The notes: a model not told the origin generated them from the letters alone. Numbered from the stretch's first letter, positions 1-9,711 are shown. The stretch is DNA of 64,000 bases from Flavipsychrobacter sp. (GCA_041392855.1 JAWKLD010000001.1:1474001-1538000), one strand, 5' to 3'. Program-made: numbers and translations.

Positions 1-462
1 CTTACTATTTTCAGCTACAGCGTCAAGAACGTTCATTTGAAAATCATTATCTGCAAGTGCCAGATGATCGAACTGCTGATGAAGATCAACCAAATAAGAA
101 GTAAGGTCGTTTAACTGCGTTAAGTTAACAGGTGTATCATTTATAAATGCTCTGGATTTCCCGTTTTTGTTTATCTCTCTCCTTATCACACAATCATCCT
201 CTTCATCCAGTTCATTTTTAGTCAATAAGGCACGAAAAACTTTATTCCCCCTCACATCAAATGTAGCTTCAACGATACATTTTTCCTCTTTATTGATCAA
301 CACCGTTGTATCTGCCCTTGCACCAAGAATTAAAGACAATGCTCCTATTATAATACTTTTACCTGCACCTGTTTCACCAGTTATCACATTTAGCTGACTA
401 TCGGGTGTAAACGTCAGCTCATCAATTATGGCATAATTCTTTATGACTAGTTTCTGTAACAT
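1..462 (-). CDS. recN: DNA repair protein RecN, N-terminal part (runs off the window)
   Basis: Only the first 154 codons are present; the gene continues beyond base 1. The translation begins MLQKLVIKNYAIIDEL and has a Walker A motif GETGAGKS at residues 29-36, followed by GALSLILGARADT and FINDTPVNL, the usual N-terminal ATPase half of this SMC-like protein. RecN acts in double-strand break repair in the cytoplasm. The ATG at 462 is chosen because the RecN N-terminus normally starts a few residues before the KNYAII segment. A TATTTTTG element lies 16 bases upstream. In many Bacteroidota recN follows coaBC and a DUF4835 gene; here those two are at 14.9-17.1 kb, so the usual cluster is split. 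The family call is firm; the C-terminal half cannot be judged. Confidence 0.93.
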   Translation of the reverse strand, partial: MLQKLVIKNYAIIDELTFTPDSQLNVITGETGAGKSIIIGALSLILGARADTTVLINKEEKCIVEATFDVRGNKVFRALLTKNELDEEDDCVIRREINKNGKSRAFINDTPVNLTQLNDLTSYLVDLHQQFDHLALADNDFQMNVLDAVAENSK

Positions 463-477
463 ATATTAACTCTAGCG

Positions 478-485
478 CAAAAATA
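478..485 (-). promoter_or_regulatory. Possible -7 element for recN
   Basis: Reading the minus strand, TATTTTTG matches the Bacteroidota -7 consensus TAnnTTTG and ends 16 bases before the recN ATG. No TTG (-33) is found at the right distance, so this is a half-match only. Confidence 0.35.
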
Positions 486-549
486 ACGAAGACTAAAGGT
501 ATTATCTTACATTGTATAGAATAGTTTTTCCTTTACCTATTTTTACTGC

Positions 550-1722
550 ATGACTAAGTTTTTTCTGAGAAAGAAAGTTGGTGATAGAATAGCAAATGGC
601 CACCCTTGGGTGTTTGCCAACGAACTGGGCGATAATACCGGCACTTATAATGCAGGAGATATTGTGGAGCTCTATTCCTACAACGGCTCTTTTGTTGGCA
701 AAGGTTACATTAACCCAAAATCTGCTATTCGTATCAGGTTACTTACTTACAACAAAGAAGAACAAATTGACAAGCAGTTTTTCCTAAATAAAATAGAAAA
801 AGCACAAGCATATAGAGAAACTCTTTCGTTTACAGATAATTATCGTTTAATACATGCTGAAGGAGATGGCCTACCAGGTCTGATCATTGATAGATATGGC
901 GACTATTTTGTTATACAAATACAAACATTAGGGATTGAGGTTTGGAAAGGCGCTATTGTTGATGCTATAAAACAACTCTTCAACCCCAAGGGCATTTATA
1001 CACGTAATGATTTAGGAAGCCGTAAAATTGAAGGCTTAGATACACAAAGTGCTTTTTTAACTCCAGCATTTGACACTTTAATAAAAATAAAAGAACATAA
1101 CCTTTCATTTACTGTAGACGTAGCCCATGGCGAACGCACAGGTTATTTCCTTGATCAACACTTCAATAGGTCTGCAATACAACCAATAGTAAGAGGGAAA
1201 AATGTTTTAGACGCCTTTTGCAATACAGGGTCATTTTCTATACATGCGGCTCATTATGGAGCCAAAGAAGTATTGGGCTTAGATATAGAGCAGGAAGCTG
1301 TCAATATGGCTAAGAAAAATGCACAACTCAATAATTATGAGCAGATTTGTCGCTTCGAACAAGCTAATGCCTTCGATGTGCTGCGAGAGCAAGTAAATAA
1401 TCACAAAAAATATGATGTGGTTATTCTTAATCCTCCTTCATTTGCCAGCAGCAGGCAAAAAATTGATACTGCTCTTAATGGTTATAAAGAAATAAACCGA
1501 AGGGGTATGCAATTGATAAAACCGGGAGGTTTTTTAGTTACGTCTTCCTCTAGCAACCTTATCTCACTTGAAGACTTCAACCACTGCATAACAAATGCTG
1601 CAAAAGATAGTAAAAGACAAGTCAGGGTTGTATACTATAACACTCAATCTGCAGACCACCCAATAGCATGGCAGATACCTACCACACAGCATTTACATTT
1701 CTATATACTACAGATAAACTAA
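550..1722 (+). CDS. Class I SAM-dependent rRNA methyltransferase, RlmI-like
   Basis: This 390-residue protein has a PUA-like N-terminus (about residues 1-75, with NGHPWVFANEL) and a Rossmann methyltransferase C-terminus. VDVAHGERTGYFLDQHFNR and LDAFCNTGSFS (about residue 220) are hallmark motifs of the RlmI/YccW group, and NPPSF at 294-298 is the catalytic loop. RlmI methylates a cytosine of 23S rRNA; the exact target here is inferred from the family. The gene stands alone on the plus strand, diverging from recN, and its stop codon lies inside the first arm of a strong hairpin. The ATG at 550 begins MTKFFLRKKVGDRIANGHPW, where the family normally starts. Length is normal for the family. Confidence 0.9.
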   Translation: MTKFFLRKKVGDRIANGHPWVFANELGDNTGTYNAGDIVELYSYNGSFVGKGYINPKSAIRIRLLTYNKEEQIDKQFFLNKIEKAQAYRETLSFTDNYRLIHAEGDGLPGLIIDRYGDYFVIQIQTLGIEVWKGAIVDAIKQLFNPKGIYTRNDLGSRKIEGLDTQSAFLTPAFDTLIKIKEHNLSFTVDVAHGERTGYFLDQHFNRSAIQPIVRGKNVLDAFCNTGSFSIHAAHYGAKEVLGLDIEQEAVNMAKKNAQLNNYEQICRFEQANAFDVLREQVNNHKKYDVVILNPPSFASSRQKIDTALNGYKEINRRGMQLIKPGGFLVTSSSSNLISLEDFNHCITNAAKDSKRQVRVVYYNTQSADHPIAWQIPTTQHLHFYILQIN

Positions 1723-1747
1723 AAGGGAGACCAATGGTCTCCCTTTT
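1721..1747. terminator. Bidirectional hairpin terminator
   Basis: AAAAGGGAGACC, loop AAT, GGTCTCCCTTTT: a perfect 12-bp stem with A and T runs on its flanks. It lies between the converging methyltransferase gene (stop 1722) and the secreted repeat protein gene (stop 1770), so it can serve both strands. Confidence 0.85.
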
Positions 1748-1769
1748 CAAATGTTATAATAAACTATTA

Positions 1770-2306
1770 TTATAGTTGATTGTAGATTCTAGCGTCTGGA
1801 CGACGGTTGATACCATAGAATTGGAAAGTCTTACGACGATATCCTCTTCTAAAATAAGTATCAGTATTACCTTCTTCAGAAATAGTTACCCAATCACGGT
1901 TTTTAGGTACATACCAACGATATACAGCAACAGTGTTAGGACCACGACGTGTTAGTGCGTAGAACTGAGTTGTTTTGTGGGTATAACCCATTTTAATCAT
2001 TTGGTCATCAGAAAACTCGTCAGCGGCAATGCTAGCGTAGTCTTTAGTATCAGGATTGTACCAGCTGTTTACTTGTACACGTCCAGGACCCGGATTGCGG
2101 TAAGCAACAAATACTTGTGTCTTATCTTTCCAACCCCAATTTAGGATTTGTCCTTCTTGATATTGCCCATCGGCAACAGTTACATAATTCTGATCATCAG
2201 GATTGTACCAACGGTACACTCTAACAAGTTCATCATCTTGAGCAAAACCCATATTAGCCACGAATAATGACAATACAGTAGTAACGAGGATGAAGGTTTT
2301 TTTCAT
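1770..2306 (-). CDS. Secreted protein with three YRWYNP-type repeats
   Basis: I do not know a named function. The ATG at 2306 gives 178 residues with a clear signal peptide (MKKTFILVTTVLSLFVANMGFAQ); the longer open frame upstream would bury it. The mature part is three repeats of about 45 residues: VYRWYNPDDQNYVTV...GWKDKTQVFVAYR, SWYNPDTKDYASI...GYTHKTTQFYALTRR and VYRWYVPKNRDWVTI...GYRRKTFQFYGINRR. The Y/W-Y-N-P ... G-[YW]..KT..FYA pattern resembles DUF5648-like repeats, which often occur as threefold beta structures in surface proteins. That resemblance is from memory. A single-domain threefold extracellular protein, perhaps sugar- or surface-binding, is inference. It converges on the upstream methyltransferase gene. 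Confidence 0.75.
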   Translation of the reverse strand: MKKTFILVTTVLSLFVANMGFAQDDELVRVYRWYNPDDQNYVTVADGQYQEGQILNWGWKDKTQVFVAYRNPGPGRVQVNSWYNPDTKDYASIAADEFSDDQMIKMGYTHKTTQFYALTRRGPNTVAVYRWYVPKNRDWVTISEEGNTDTYFRRGYRRKTFQFYGINRRPDARIYNQL

Positions 2307-2416
2307 AATTGAATGCTTTTTTCTGTAATTGTTTTCCAAAATACATAAAAAATTTCTAGCCCTGCAAGTGATTGTCCTAATTTTTTTTTCAAGAACTATT
2401 AGTTGGCAGTACATTC

Positions 2417-2447
2417 TTGCTCAAATGCCCCATTTGGCGTACCTTTG
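2417..2447 (+). promoter_or_regulatory. secA promoter, TTG-N20-TACCTTTG
   Basis: TTG at 2417-2419 and TACCTTTG at 2440-2447 are spaced 20 bases apart, matching the Bacteroidota primary sigma consensus. The start codon is at 2594, which implies a long leader of about 140 bases. I see no clear riboswitch or strong hairpin in that leader. Confidence 0.65.
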
Positions 2448-2593
2448 CCCCCTTTTACAAGACAGCTTGGCAGTAATAAAAATTTGCACGGCTTTTGATT
2501 AATATTGTAACAAAGCAGCAAAAGTCTATAACTAAGCTGCATAGAATCAATAGATTAAACACAAATAACTTATACAACACAACAACATAAAAA

Positions 2594-5500
2594 ATGATCG
2601 GTTTTCTTTCTAAAATTTTCGGTGGCAGTAAGTCTGATAAAGACGTAAAGCTTTTAACTCCTAAGGTTGCCGAAATCAATAAAATATATGAACAACTACA
2701 CTCTTTATCTAACGACGAACTTCGTAATAAGACCAGTGAGTTTCGTAGTAAAATAAAGGACGCTCTTAGCGATATCAATAATGAGATCGCGGCCAAAAAA
2801 GCCGAAGCTGTAGACCACCCTGAAGCTGACTTACAAAACCGAGAATCTATATATCAAGAAGTAGATAAGCTGATCAAAAAGAAAGATGAGCAGCTGGAAG
2901 TTGTTCTAGATGAGTTGCTCCCTGAGGCTTTTGCAGTAATAAAAGAAACTTCAAGACGCTTTAGTGAGAATAAAGAAATTATAGCTACAGCAACAGACCT
3001 AGATAAAGACTTTGCCGTAGAGAAAGACCATATACGTATAGAAGGTGATAAGGTTATATATAATAACTCATGGAATGCCGCAGGTAATACTGTAGTGTGG
3101 AACATGGTACACTACGATGTACAGCTAATAGGTGGTATGGTATTGCACCAAGGGAAGATAGCAGAGATGGCTACGGGTGAAGGTAAAACACTAGTATCTA
3201 CACTACCAGCTTACCTTAATGCACTTTCGGGAGAAGGAGTACATATAGTTACAGTCAATGACTATCTGGCACGACGTGACCAAGAGTGGAATGCACCAAT
3301 ATTTGAATTCTTAGGATTAAGAACAGATTGTATTGACAAGCACCAACCTAGCTCTGAAGAACGTAAGCATGCTTATAAAGCGGATATCATATATGGTACC
3401 AATAACGAATTTGGTTTTGACTACCTACGTGACAACATGGTACATAGCCCTGAAGAGATGGTGCAGCGTAAACACCACTATGCAATGGTCGATGAGGTGG
3501 ATAGCGTATTGATAGATGACGCACGTACACCACTTATCATCGCAGGTCCTATACCTCGTAGTGATGAACATCAATTCCACCAGCTTAAACCTCGTATCCA
3601 AAAACTAGTAGAGGCTCAGCGTAAAGTAATCAACGCCAACTTAACAGAAGCGAAGAAGCTAATAGCTTCAGGCAATGTAGATAAAGAAGGTGGTGGTCTT
3701 CATTTATATAGAGCTCATAGAGGTTTACCTAAAAACAAAGCTTTAATTAAATACTTAAGTGAAGAGGGTAACCGCCAAATACTACAAAAAACAGAATACC
3801 ACTACCTAGGCGAGCAACAAAGACACATGCCTAAAGTAGATGTAGACTTATTGTTTACCATAGACGAGAAGAACAATAGTGTAGACCTAACCAATAAAGG
3901 TATTGCACTCATAACCGAGTCTGGTGAAGATCCTGACTTCTTCATTCTTCCTGACATAGGCTCAGAGTTAGCAGAAATAGAGAAGAAAGAAGTTGATGCG
4001 GAAGAAAAAGCAAAATTAAAAGACCATTTACTTCAAGACTATGCTATCAAGTCTGAAAGGATACACTCTATACAACAACTCCTGAAAGCATATACGTTGT
4101 TTGAAAAAGATGACGAGTATGTAGTTATGGATGGTAAAGTGAAGATCGTTGACGAGCAGACTGGGCGTATCATGGAAGGCCGTAGATATAGTGACGGACT
4201 ACACCAAGCGATCGAAGCTAAAGAAGACGTTCAGGTAGAGGCTGCTACGCAAACACACGCAACAGTAACGCTACAAAACTACTTCCGTATGTACCACAAA
4301 CTAGCGGGTATGACGGGTACTGCAGAAACTGAAGCAGGTGAGCTATGGGAGATCTACAAATTAGACGTAGTAGGCATACCTACTAACGTACCAATAGCGC
4401 GTAACGACCAACAAGACTTGGTATATAAAACCACCCGTGAGAAATATAAAGCCGTTATTGACGAAATTGAAGCACTTAGGGCTGTTGGCAGACCCGTACT
4501 TGTAGGTACAACATCGGTAGAGATATCCGAACTACTTAGCCGTATGCTACAGCAAAAGAAGATACCGCACCAAGTACTAAACGCGAAACAACACGCAAGT
4601 GAAGCTACTGTAGTACAAGAAGCGGGTAAAGCTGGTAATGTGACCATAGCTACCAACATGGCTGGTCGTGGTACGGACATCAAATTAGGCGAGGGTGTGA
4701 AAGAAGCTGGAGGTTTAGCTATTATCGGTACAGAAAGACATGAGAGCCGTCGTGTAGATAGACAGCTTCGTGGTCGTGCCGGTCGTCAAGGAGATCCTGG
4801 TTCTTCTCAGTTCTTTATTTCTTTAGAAGATGATCTAATGCGTTTATTCCAATCAGACCGTATTGCAGGAATGATGGATAAATTAGGCCATAAAGAAGGT
4901 GAAGTGTTACAACACAGCATGATCACCAAATCGATAGAACGTGCTCAAAAGAAAGTAGAAGAAAACAACTTTGGCATACGTAAGCGTCTACTAGAGTATG
5001 ATGATGTAATGAACTCTCAACGTGACGTTATTTACAAACGTCGTAGACACGCCTTATTTGGAGACCGTCTTTCTATTGACCTTGACAATGCAATGTATGA
5101 TGTATGTACTGACATAGCACTACAAGCTGAAGAACATAGAGATTACGAAACCTTTAAGCTAGAGGCGATGAAGCACTTAGCTGTTGAGCCTAATTTCATT
5201 ACTGCTGAAGGTTTTGACAAAGTAGACCTTAACCAAGTAGGAGATGATCTTTACCATCAAGTAAAAGAGGCATATACGAGAAAGAGCAACACTATAGCAG
5301 AGATCGTACACCCTACTCTACAGCGAGTAAAACAAGACAATGGCGACAGAGTTGCCAATATCGTTATTCCATTTACCGACGGCGTAAAAGGCATACAAGT
5401 ATATTCTGAGCTAGATGAGGCTATTGAAGGACAAGGTAAACCTGTGATAGAGTCTTTAGAGAAAGCAATTACACTTTCTATGATAGATGAAGCTTGGAAA

Positions 5501-5908
5501 GATCACCTTAGAGCAATGGATGACTTACGTACATCGGTACAGATGGCATCGTACGAGCAAAAAGACCCACTATTGATCTATAAGTTTGAAGCTTTCAATC
5601 TGTTCAAACAAATGTTGCTAGAAACGAATAGGAATATCGTATCCTTCCTACTTCGTGCCAACATACCAATGGAAGAAGCACCTCAACAAGCTGCTGAAGT
5701 ACCTCAACATACTGACATGAGTAAAATGAGGATGAATAAGCAAGAGATTGATGAGGCCGGACAAAGCTATGCCGCTGATGAAAATGACATTTATGATAGT
5801 GGCGAACCTGTACAACGCACTCCTGTACAAGCAGGCCCCAAGATAGGACGTAATGATCCTTGCCCTTGTGGAAGCGGAAAAAAATACAAGCAATGCCACG
5901 GCAAATAG
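2594..5908 (+). CDS. secA: Preprotein translocase ATPase SecA
   Basis: SecA is the ATP motor that pushes unfolded preproteins through SecYEG. The 1104-residue product starts MIGFLSKIFGGSKSDKDV. It carries Walker A in MATGEGKTL (from residue 192), the DEAD-type DEVDSVLIDDARTP (from residue 300), TNMAGRGTDI and RGRAGRQGDPG of the second motor domain, and a C-terminal zinc-binding motif CPCGSGKKYKQCH (residues 1090-1102). It is about 200 residues longer than E. coli SecA (901). Extra sequence sits in the region of residues 340-430 and near the C-terminus, as is usual for this phylum. It has its own promoter and a strong terminator, so it is probably monocistronic. It exports the many Sec and T9SS substrates in this window. 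Confidence 0.98.
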   Translation: MIGFLSKIFGGSKSDKDVKLLTPKVAEINKIYEQLHSLSNDELRNKTSEFRSKIKDALSDINNEIAAKKAEAVDHPEADLQNRESIYQEVDKLIKKKDEQLEVVLDELLPEAFAVIKETSRRFSENKEIIATATDLDKDFAVEKDHIRIEGDKVIYNNSWNAAGNTVVWNMVHYDVQLIGGMVLHQGKIAEMATGEGKTLVSTLPAYLNALSGEGVHIVTVNDYLARRDQEWNAPIFEFLGLRTDCIDKHQPSSEERKHAYKADIIYGTNNEFGFDYLRDNMVHSPEEMVQRKHHYAMVDEVDSVLIDDARTPLIIAGPIPRSDEHQFHQLKPRIQKLVEAQRKVINANLTEAKKLIASGNVDKEGGGLHLYRAHRGLPKNKALIKYLSEEGNRQILQKTEYHYLGEQQRHMPKVDVDLLFTIDEKNNSVDLTNKGIALITESGEDPDFFILPDIGSELAEIEKKEVDAEEKAKLKDHLLQDYAIKSERIHSIQQLLKAYTLFEKDDEYVVMDGKVKIVDEQTGRIMEGRRYSDGLHQAIEAKEDVQVEAATQTHATVTLQNYFRMYHKLAGMTGTAETEAGELWEIYKLDVVGIPTNVPIARNDQQDLVYKTTREKYKAVIDEIEALRAVGRPVLVGTTSVEISELLSRMLQQKKIPHQVLNAKQHASEATVVQEAGKAGNVTIATNMAGRGTDIKLGEGVKEAGGLAIIGTERHESRRVDRQLRGRAGRQGDPGSSQFFISLEDDLMRLFQSDRIAGMMDKLGHKEGEVLQHSMITKSIERAQKKVEENNFGIRKRLLEYDDVMNSQRDVIYKRRRHALFGDRLSIDLDNAMYDVCTDIALQAEEHRDYETFKLEAMKHLAVEPNFITAEGFDKVDLNQVGDDLYHQVKEAYTRKSNTIAEIVHPTLQRVKQDNGDRVANIVIPFTDGVKGIQVYSELDEAIEGQGKPVIESLEKAITLSMIDEAWKDHLRAMDDLRTSVQMASYEQKDPLLIYKFEAFNLFKQMLLETNRNIVSFLLRANIPMEEAPQQAAEVPQHTDMSKMRMNKQEIDEAGQSYAADENDIYDSGEPVQRTPVQAGPKIGRNDPCPCGSGKKYKQCHGK

Positions 5909-5934
5909 TATATAAAACAATATACAATTAATAG

Positions 5935-5960
5935 CAAAAGCCCTGTCAACAGGGCTTTTG
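5935..5960 (+). terminator. secA terminator
   Basis: CAAAAGCCCTG, loop TCAA, CAGGGCTTTTG forms a perfect 11-bp stem just after the secA stop codon (5908). The T run is short and lies within the second arm. Confidence 0.8.
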
Positions 5961-6003
5961 TAGTATTTAAACGAGGTTATCCACAAACAGTTTTTATTTA
6001 GTT

Positions 6004-6034
6004 TTGAAAATTGAAATACTACTGTTTACTTTTG
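6004..6034 (+). promoter_or_regulatory. Promoter, TTG-N20-TACTTTTG
   Basis: TTG at 6004-6006 and TACTTTTG at 6027-6034 match the Bacteroidota consensus with a 20-base spacer. The start codon of the DUF6580 gene is 20 bases downstream. Confidence 0.7.
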
Positions 6035-6053
6035 CAACTTATATAGAAGAAAT

Positions 6054-6638
6054 ATGATGAATAGAAAATATACAAACATCGCCATTGCTGCTGGCTTGAT
6101 ATTGATCGCAGTAGCTGCACGTATTGCTAATACAGAAGCACATATCTACAACTTTGCACCTGTTGCCGCATTAGGATTATTTAGTGGCGCAGTAGTAAAA
6201 GATAAGCGTTTTGCTTTCTTATTTACTTTGATCGCTCAGTTGATATCAGACCTATACATCCAACTATTCACTGGTATGGATGGCTTCTATGGTATATCAC
6301 AGCTATTTGTATATGGAGGTATGATGTTGGTAACACTTCTTGGCACTAAGATGGGACAGCCTAAAGCATTAAAAATATTCGGTTACTCTATCGCTGGTTC
6401 TGCTATCTTCTTCATTGTTTCTAATCTTGGTGTTTGGTTACAAGGTTGGTACGGAGTAACATTTAGTGGACTAGTTGTTACTTTTACTAATGCACTACCT
6501 TTCTATACAGAAATGGGCACAAGACTATTTGTTAACTCTTTTGTTGGCGATTTAATATTTAGCGGTGTTCTATTTGGCGCTTATGCTGTTTTACAACAAA
6601 CTATGTCAAAACGATTAGTAAAGGAAAAAGCTCAATAA
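6054..6638 (+). CDS. DUF6580 family multi-pass membrane protein
   Basis: This 194-residue protein has about five hydrophobic segments (near residues 9-24, 33-50, 85-97, 118-138 and 165-185). The pattern NFAPVAALGLFSGAVVKDKRFAFLFTLIAQLISDLYIQ matches DUF6580, a family that resembles the substrate-binding S component of ECF vitamin transporters. The ligand is unknown; a transport role is inference from the fold resemblance. Start is ATG at 6054 or 6057, just behind a good promoter. It is flanked by terminators on both sides, so it is a single-gene unit. No ECF ATPase or T component is adjacent. Confidence 0.75.
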   Translation: MMNRKYTNIAIAAGLILIAVAARIANTEAHIYNFAPVAALGLFSGAVVKDKRFAFLFTLIAQLISDLYIQLFTGMDGFYGISQLFVYGGMMLVTLLGTKMGQPKALKIFGYSIAGSAIFFIVSNLGVWLQGWYGVTFSGLVVTFTNALPFYTEMGTRLFVNSFVGDLIFSGVLFGAYAVLQQTMSKRLVKEKAQ

Positions 6639-6660
6639 AACTTACTTCATAATAAAAATA

Positions 6661-6686
6661 AAAGCCTGGCATTATTGCCAGGCTTT
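6661..6686. terminator. Bidirectional hairpin terminator
   Basis: AAAGCCTGGC, loop ATTATT, GCCAGGCTTT: a 10-bp perfect stem followed by a T-rich run. It sits between the converging DUF6580 gene (stop 6638) and the T9SS protein gene (stop 6717). Confidence 0.85.
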
Positions 6687-6716
6687 TATTTTTATGTTCA
6701 ATTCTTATGCTATCAC

Positions 6717-9356
6717 TTATTGTATCACTACCCTTTTTCTTCCTATCACAGCTTTGCTATTGCTTAGCTCTACAATATACACTCCTGCTGGTACATCTTT
6801 AACCTCTAGCTCTACTACTCCATTGCTTCCTAACATCTTGTTATCTACCCAAACAGCTCTTCCTGTATAATCTAAGATTCTGATATGCACTTGCTCGTTA
6901 CGCAATGCCGCCTTAGATGCCACTAGTATAAATTTACCTTGGTTAGGGTTAGGCGCTATTTCAAAAGCATCGTCTACGTAAGGGATAACAGATAGCCCTA
7001 ATGTAGTATCTACAGGCTTAGTAGTATCTGCTTGGTAGAACTGCTTTGGAGAGCTCCACAAACCACGTCCGTAAGTAGCTGCCCATATCTCCTTAGTAGT
7101 ATAGTTAATACCTAAGTCTGCCACCTCAATACTTGGCATGCCTCCTGTAAATGGCTCCCATTTATTGTTTGATGCAGAATCTATATAGAATACGCCTACT
7201 GCAGTACCAACATAAGTTATATCTAAAGAAGAATCAGCTTCAAAACAGTAGATAGGCACATTAGGTAAACCTGAACTTCTATTGGTCCAAACACCATTAT
7301 CGTACTCAGCCACTTTTGTGTTGTTATAACCACTAAATGTTATCCAGAAGTGATTATACTTCTTTTGGTCTGCTTTGATATCAGAAATTGTACCACCATA
7401 AGGTACCTGAATGGTATCCAAAGAGATAGTATCTCCTGGCACAAAACCGTGCGTATAGTACACTATTCCTGAATTTTCATACAAAGCGTATATAGTACCT
7501 GAAGAATCAGCAGTCATTGCCAATCTTCTTGCATCTCTTGTACCAGTCACATTTGTAGGAGTTACCTCTGTCCAAGAAGTACCTCTATTGGAACTAAACC
7601 ATATTTGCTCATAACCAGCAATAAGATGTTGGTTATTATGCGGGCTGATCACATAAGGAGTGATCCATGCCCCTTTTGGTCTACCTGGTATATTATTCTG
7701 AATATCTGTAAAGTTATTACCACGATTCGTTGTACGTCTCAACTCTCCGTTTTGTATTGCAGTATAGAATGTATTAGAATCGGCATAATCCATTTCACAG
7801 TTCATACCGTCTCCTCCAGTTAATTCATCCCAAGCACCTGAGGCATCTCTTCCCTTAGTACCATTATCTTGAGCACCTGCGATTTGGAAACTAGCAACAT
7901 CACTTACAGCATTTCTATAAAACTGCGTAATCCCCATTCCATTCGTTATATCCGTCCATAATTTACTTTGAGGATTATCTGTTTTATACACACCACCATC
8001 ATTACACTCAAATAGTCTATTCGAATTTAAAGGATGGAAGGCTAACCAGTGTTTGTCAGCATGTACATTTATACTACCGCTACTAGTGTAGTACCATTGG
8101 TTAGTAAGGCTCCAAGACGTACCTCCGTTATTAGAGTGCCATGTATTTACACCACCTACATATACCTCATTACTATCAGCAGGGCTAATAGCAATACATA
8201 AGTCATACCAACCTTGTCCGCCGCAAGAATTACCACTTAAAGTACCTGTCAACAAATTACCATTACAGTTTGAACCTGAAGAAGCTTGATATATTCTTGT
8301 AAAGCTAGCTCCTGAGTTAGAAGAGTGATATATACCCTCTAAACCATTACTGTTGTTACAAATAACAACTTTTACTATATTAGGTCTATCAGGAGTAACA
8401 GCTATTGCTGCTCTTCTTTTATTATTACCACTTAACTCAAGAGACCATGTAGCACCACCATCAGTACTTCTATAAACATGACCGCTATTGTTGCCAGATC
8501 TTGCTGCGTATATGATATTAGTATCTATCGGGTGATATACTAGTTGCTTGAAATGACCTGAAGTTTGTACAAAACTCCAGTTTTTACCACCATCATAAGA
8601 CTTGTAGATACCATTGCTTGCTGCTAATGTTAAAGAGTTGGTATCTAACCTGTTTATTACAAGGCAGTTAGTCAATCTATTTTGAGAAGTTTGCCATTGC
8701 AAGCCTGTAGTATCCCAAGTAAGTCCACCATCTGTTGATTTTAATACTCCTATACTATAAGTATCACTAGCATCTCTATCGCCGGTACATAAATAAATAG
8801 TATTAGGGTTCATTGGATTGACGTCAATATCAGAAACACCCAAAACAGGAAGATCGTCGGTAACACTTGTCCAGTTAACACCGTCGTTTACAGTTTTCCA
8901 AACGCCACCGCCACCAGTACCTACCCAATAGGTATTTACATTGCTTGGGTGAAATTCGATACAGTTAACACGTCCAATTCCGTTATAACCTCCAGGAGAG
9001 CTGGTAGGGCCACGAAAAGTCCAGTTAGCCTGGCTTGCTGTGGTTTTTAAATTCTGTCTATTTGCTTTGAATTTAGTCCACTCTTTCATTTTCTTAAGAG
9101 GAGAAACGATGTAACCATTTTCGTCGGTATTATGGCTTTGATACCATAACCATCTATTAAAATGGTAGTCGCCAGTTTCCTCAACGTATTTACCGTCTAT
9201 TATTTTTACTTCACCAGCATTATTATGCTGCTTCATGTATTCATCAACCACATCCTGCAGCTTTACAGGTTGGTTGCCATTACCCATATCGGGTACTTGC
9301 GCATACAAGTTACCTCCTACAGCAAGGCTCAGAATAAAAATGGAGAGTTTCTTCAT
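6717..9356 (-). CDS. Secreted BNR/sortilin-type beta-propeller protein with T9SS sorting tail
   Basis: The 879-residue protein opens with a signal peptide (MKKLSIFILSLAVGGNLYAQ). It holds many BNR/Asp-box-like repeats of the form S.DGG.TW (for example KTVNDGVNWTSV, KSTDGGLTWDTT, RSTDGGATWSLE and SSNRGTSWTEV) across about residues 110-780, as in VPS10/sortilin-like or sialidase-like propellers. The last ~80 residues (FEIAPNPNQGKFILV ... GVYIVELSN...RKRVVIQ) are a type A T9SS sorting domain, so it should be exported by Sec, moved across the outer membrane by T9SS and cell-attached or released. The hydrolase active site of sialidases is not evident; a binding or adhesion role is inference. It stands alone, between two terminators. 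Confidence 0.85.
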   Translation of the reverse strand: MKKLSIFILSLAVGGNLYAQVPDMGNGNQPVKLQDVVDEYMKQHNNAGEVKIIDGKYVEETGDYHFNRWLWYQSHNTDENGYIVSPLKKMKEWTKFKANRQNLKTTASQANWTFRGPTSSPGGYNGIGRVNCIEFHPSNVNTYWVGTGGGGVWKTVNDGVNWTSVTDDLPVLGVSDIDVNPMNPNTIYLCTGDRDASDTYSIGVLKSTDGGLTWDTTGLQWQTSQNRLTNCLVINRLDTNSLTLAASNGIYKSYDGGKNWSFVQTSGHFKQLVYHPIDTNIIYAARSGNNSGHVYRSTDGGATWSLELSGNNKRRAAIAVTPDRPNIVKVVICNNSNGLEGIYHSSNSGASFTRIYQASSGSNCNGNLLTGTLSGNSCGGQGWYDLCIAISPADSNEVYVGGVNTWHSNNGGTSWSLTNQWYYTSSGSINVHADKHWLAFHPLNSNRLFECNDGGVYKTDNPQSKLWTDITNGMGITQFYRNAVSDVASFQIAGAQDNGTKGRDASGAWDELTGGDGMNCEMDYADSNTFYTAIQNGELRRTTNRGNNFTDIQNNIPGRPKGAWITPYVISPHNNQHLIAGYEQIWFSSNRGTSWTEVTPTNVTGTRDARRLAMTADSSGTIYALYENSGIVYYTHGFVPGDTISLDTIQVPYGGTISDIKADQKKYNHFWITFSGYNNTKVAEYDNGVWTNRSSGLPNVPIYCFEADSSLDITYVGTAVGVFYIDSASNNKWEPFTGGMPSIEVADLGINYTTKEIWAATYGRGLWSSPKQFYQADTTKPVDTTLGLSVIPYVDDAFEIAPNPNQGKFILVASKAALRNEQVHIRILDYTGRAVWVDNKMLGSNGVVELEVKDVPAGVYIVELSNSKAVIGRKRVVIQ

Positions 9357-9703
9357 ATTAATTTTTAATTACACAAACGTTAAAAATATATCAAAACAGC
9401 TGTTTTATATAAATTTTCATCAACTAATTATCTATTAGCTAATCAGGTGGGCTTATAGGCAAGAGAGAAAAACGAATGAGAAAACAAGGCTGCAAAAAGC
9501 GAATAATCACTTTTTACTCATTTCAAATGATGCTCGGCGAACTTCGAAAATACGACAGTTGAGTCTTAATTCCTTAAATAATGGAAACTTTTATATACAT
9601 CTCCTCTTATAAGTAGGCTTCTACCCTACAAAAAACAAAGTTGTTTAATTAATATGTGTATTAGTTTCCGTCGTTTCTATTTCTTTTTATCAAGTCTTGA
9701 AAT
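9357..9703. other. Intergenic region, no gene seen
   Basis: This AT-rich gap separates the divergently read T9SS protein gene (start 9356) and the 2TM protein gene (start 9729). It should hold the promoters of both. A near-consensus minus-strand TAACGTTTG lies close to 9366-9374 (one base too long in the spacer). I see no tRNA, repeat array or convincing small gene. Confidence 0.5.
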
Positions 9704-9711
9704 TATATTTG
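9704..9711 (+). promoter_or_regulatory. -7 element for the 2TM gene
   Basis: TATATTTG matches TAnnTTTG and ends 17 bases before the ATG at 9729. There is no good TTG at -33. Its position argues that translation starts at 9729, not at the upstream in-frame ATG at 9654. Confidence 0.45.

Noticed and set aside
5648..5986. Two overlapping minus-strand frames at the 3' end of secA
   Set aside because: They lie over the SecA C-terminus with its zinc motif and a terminator, and look like chance open frames.
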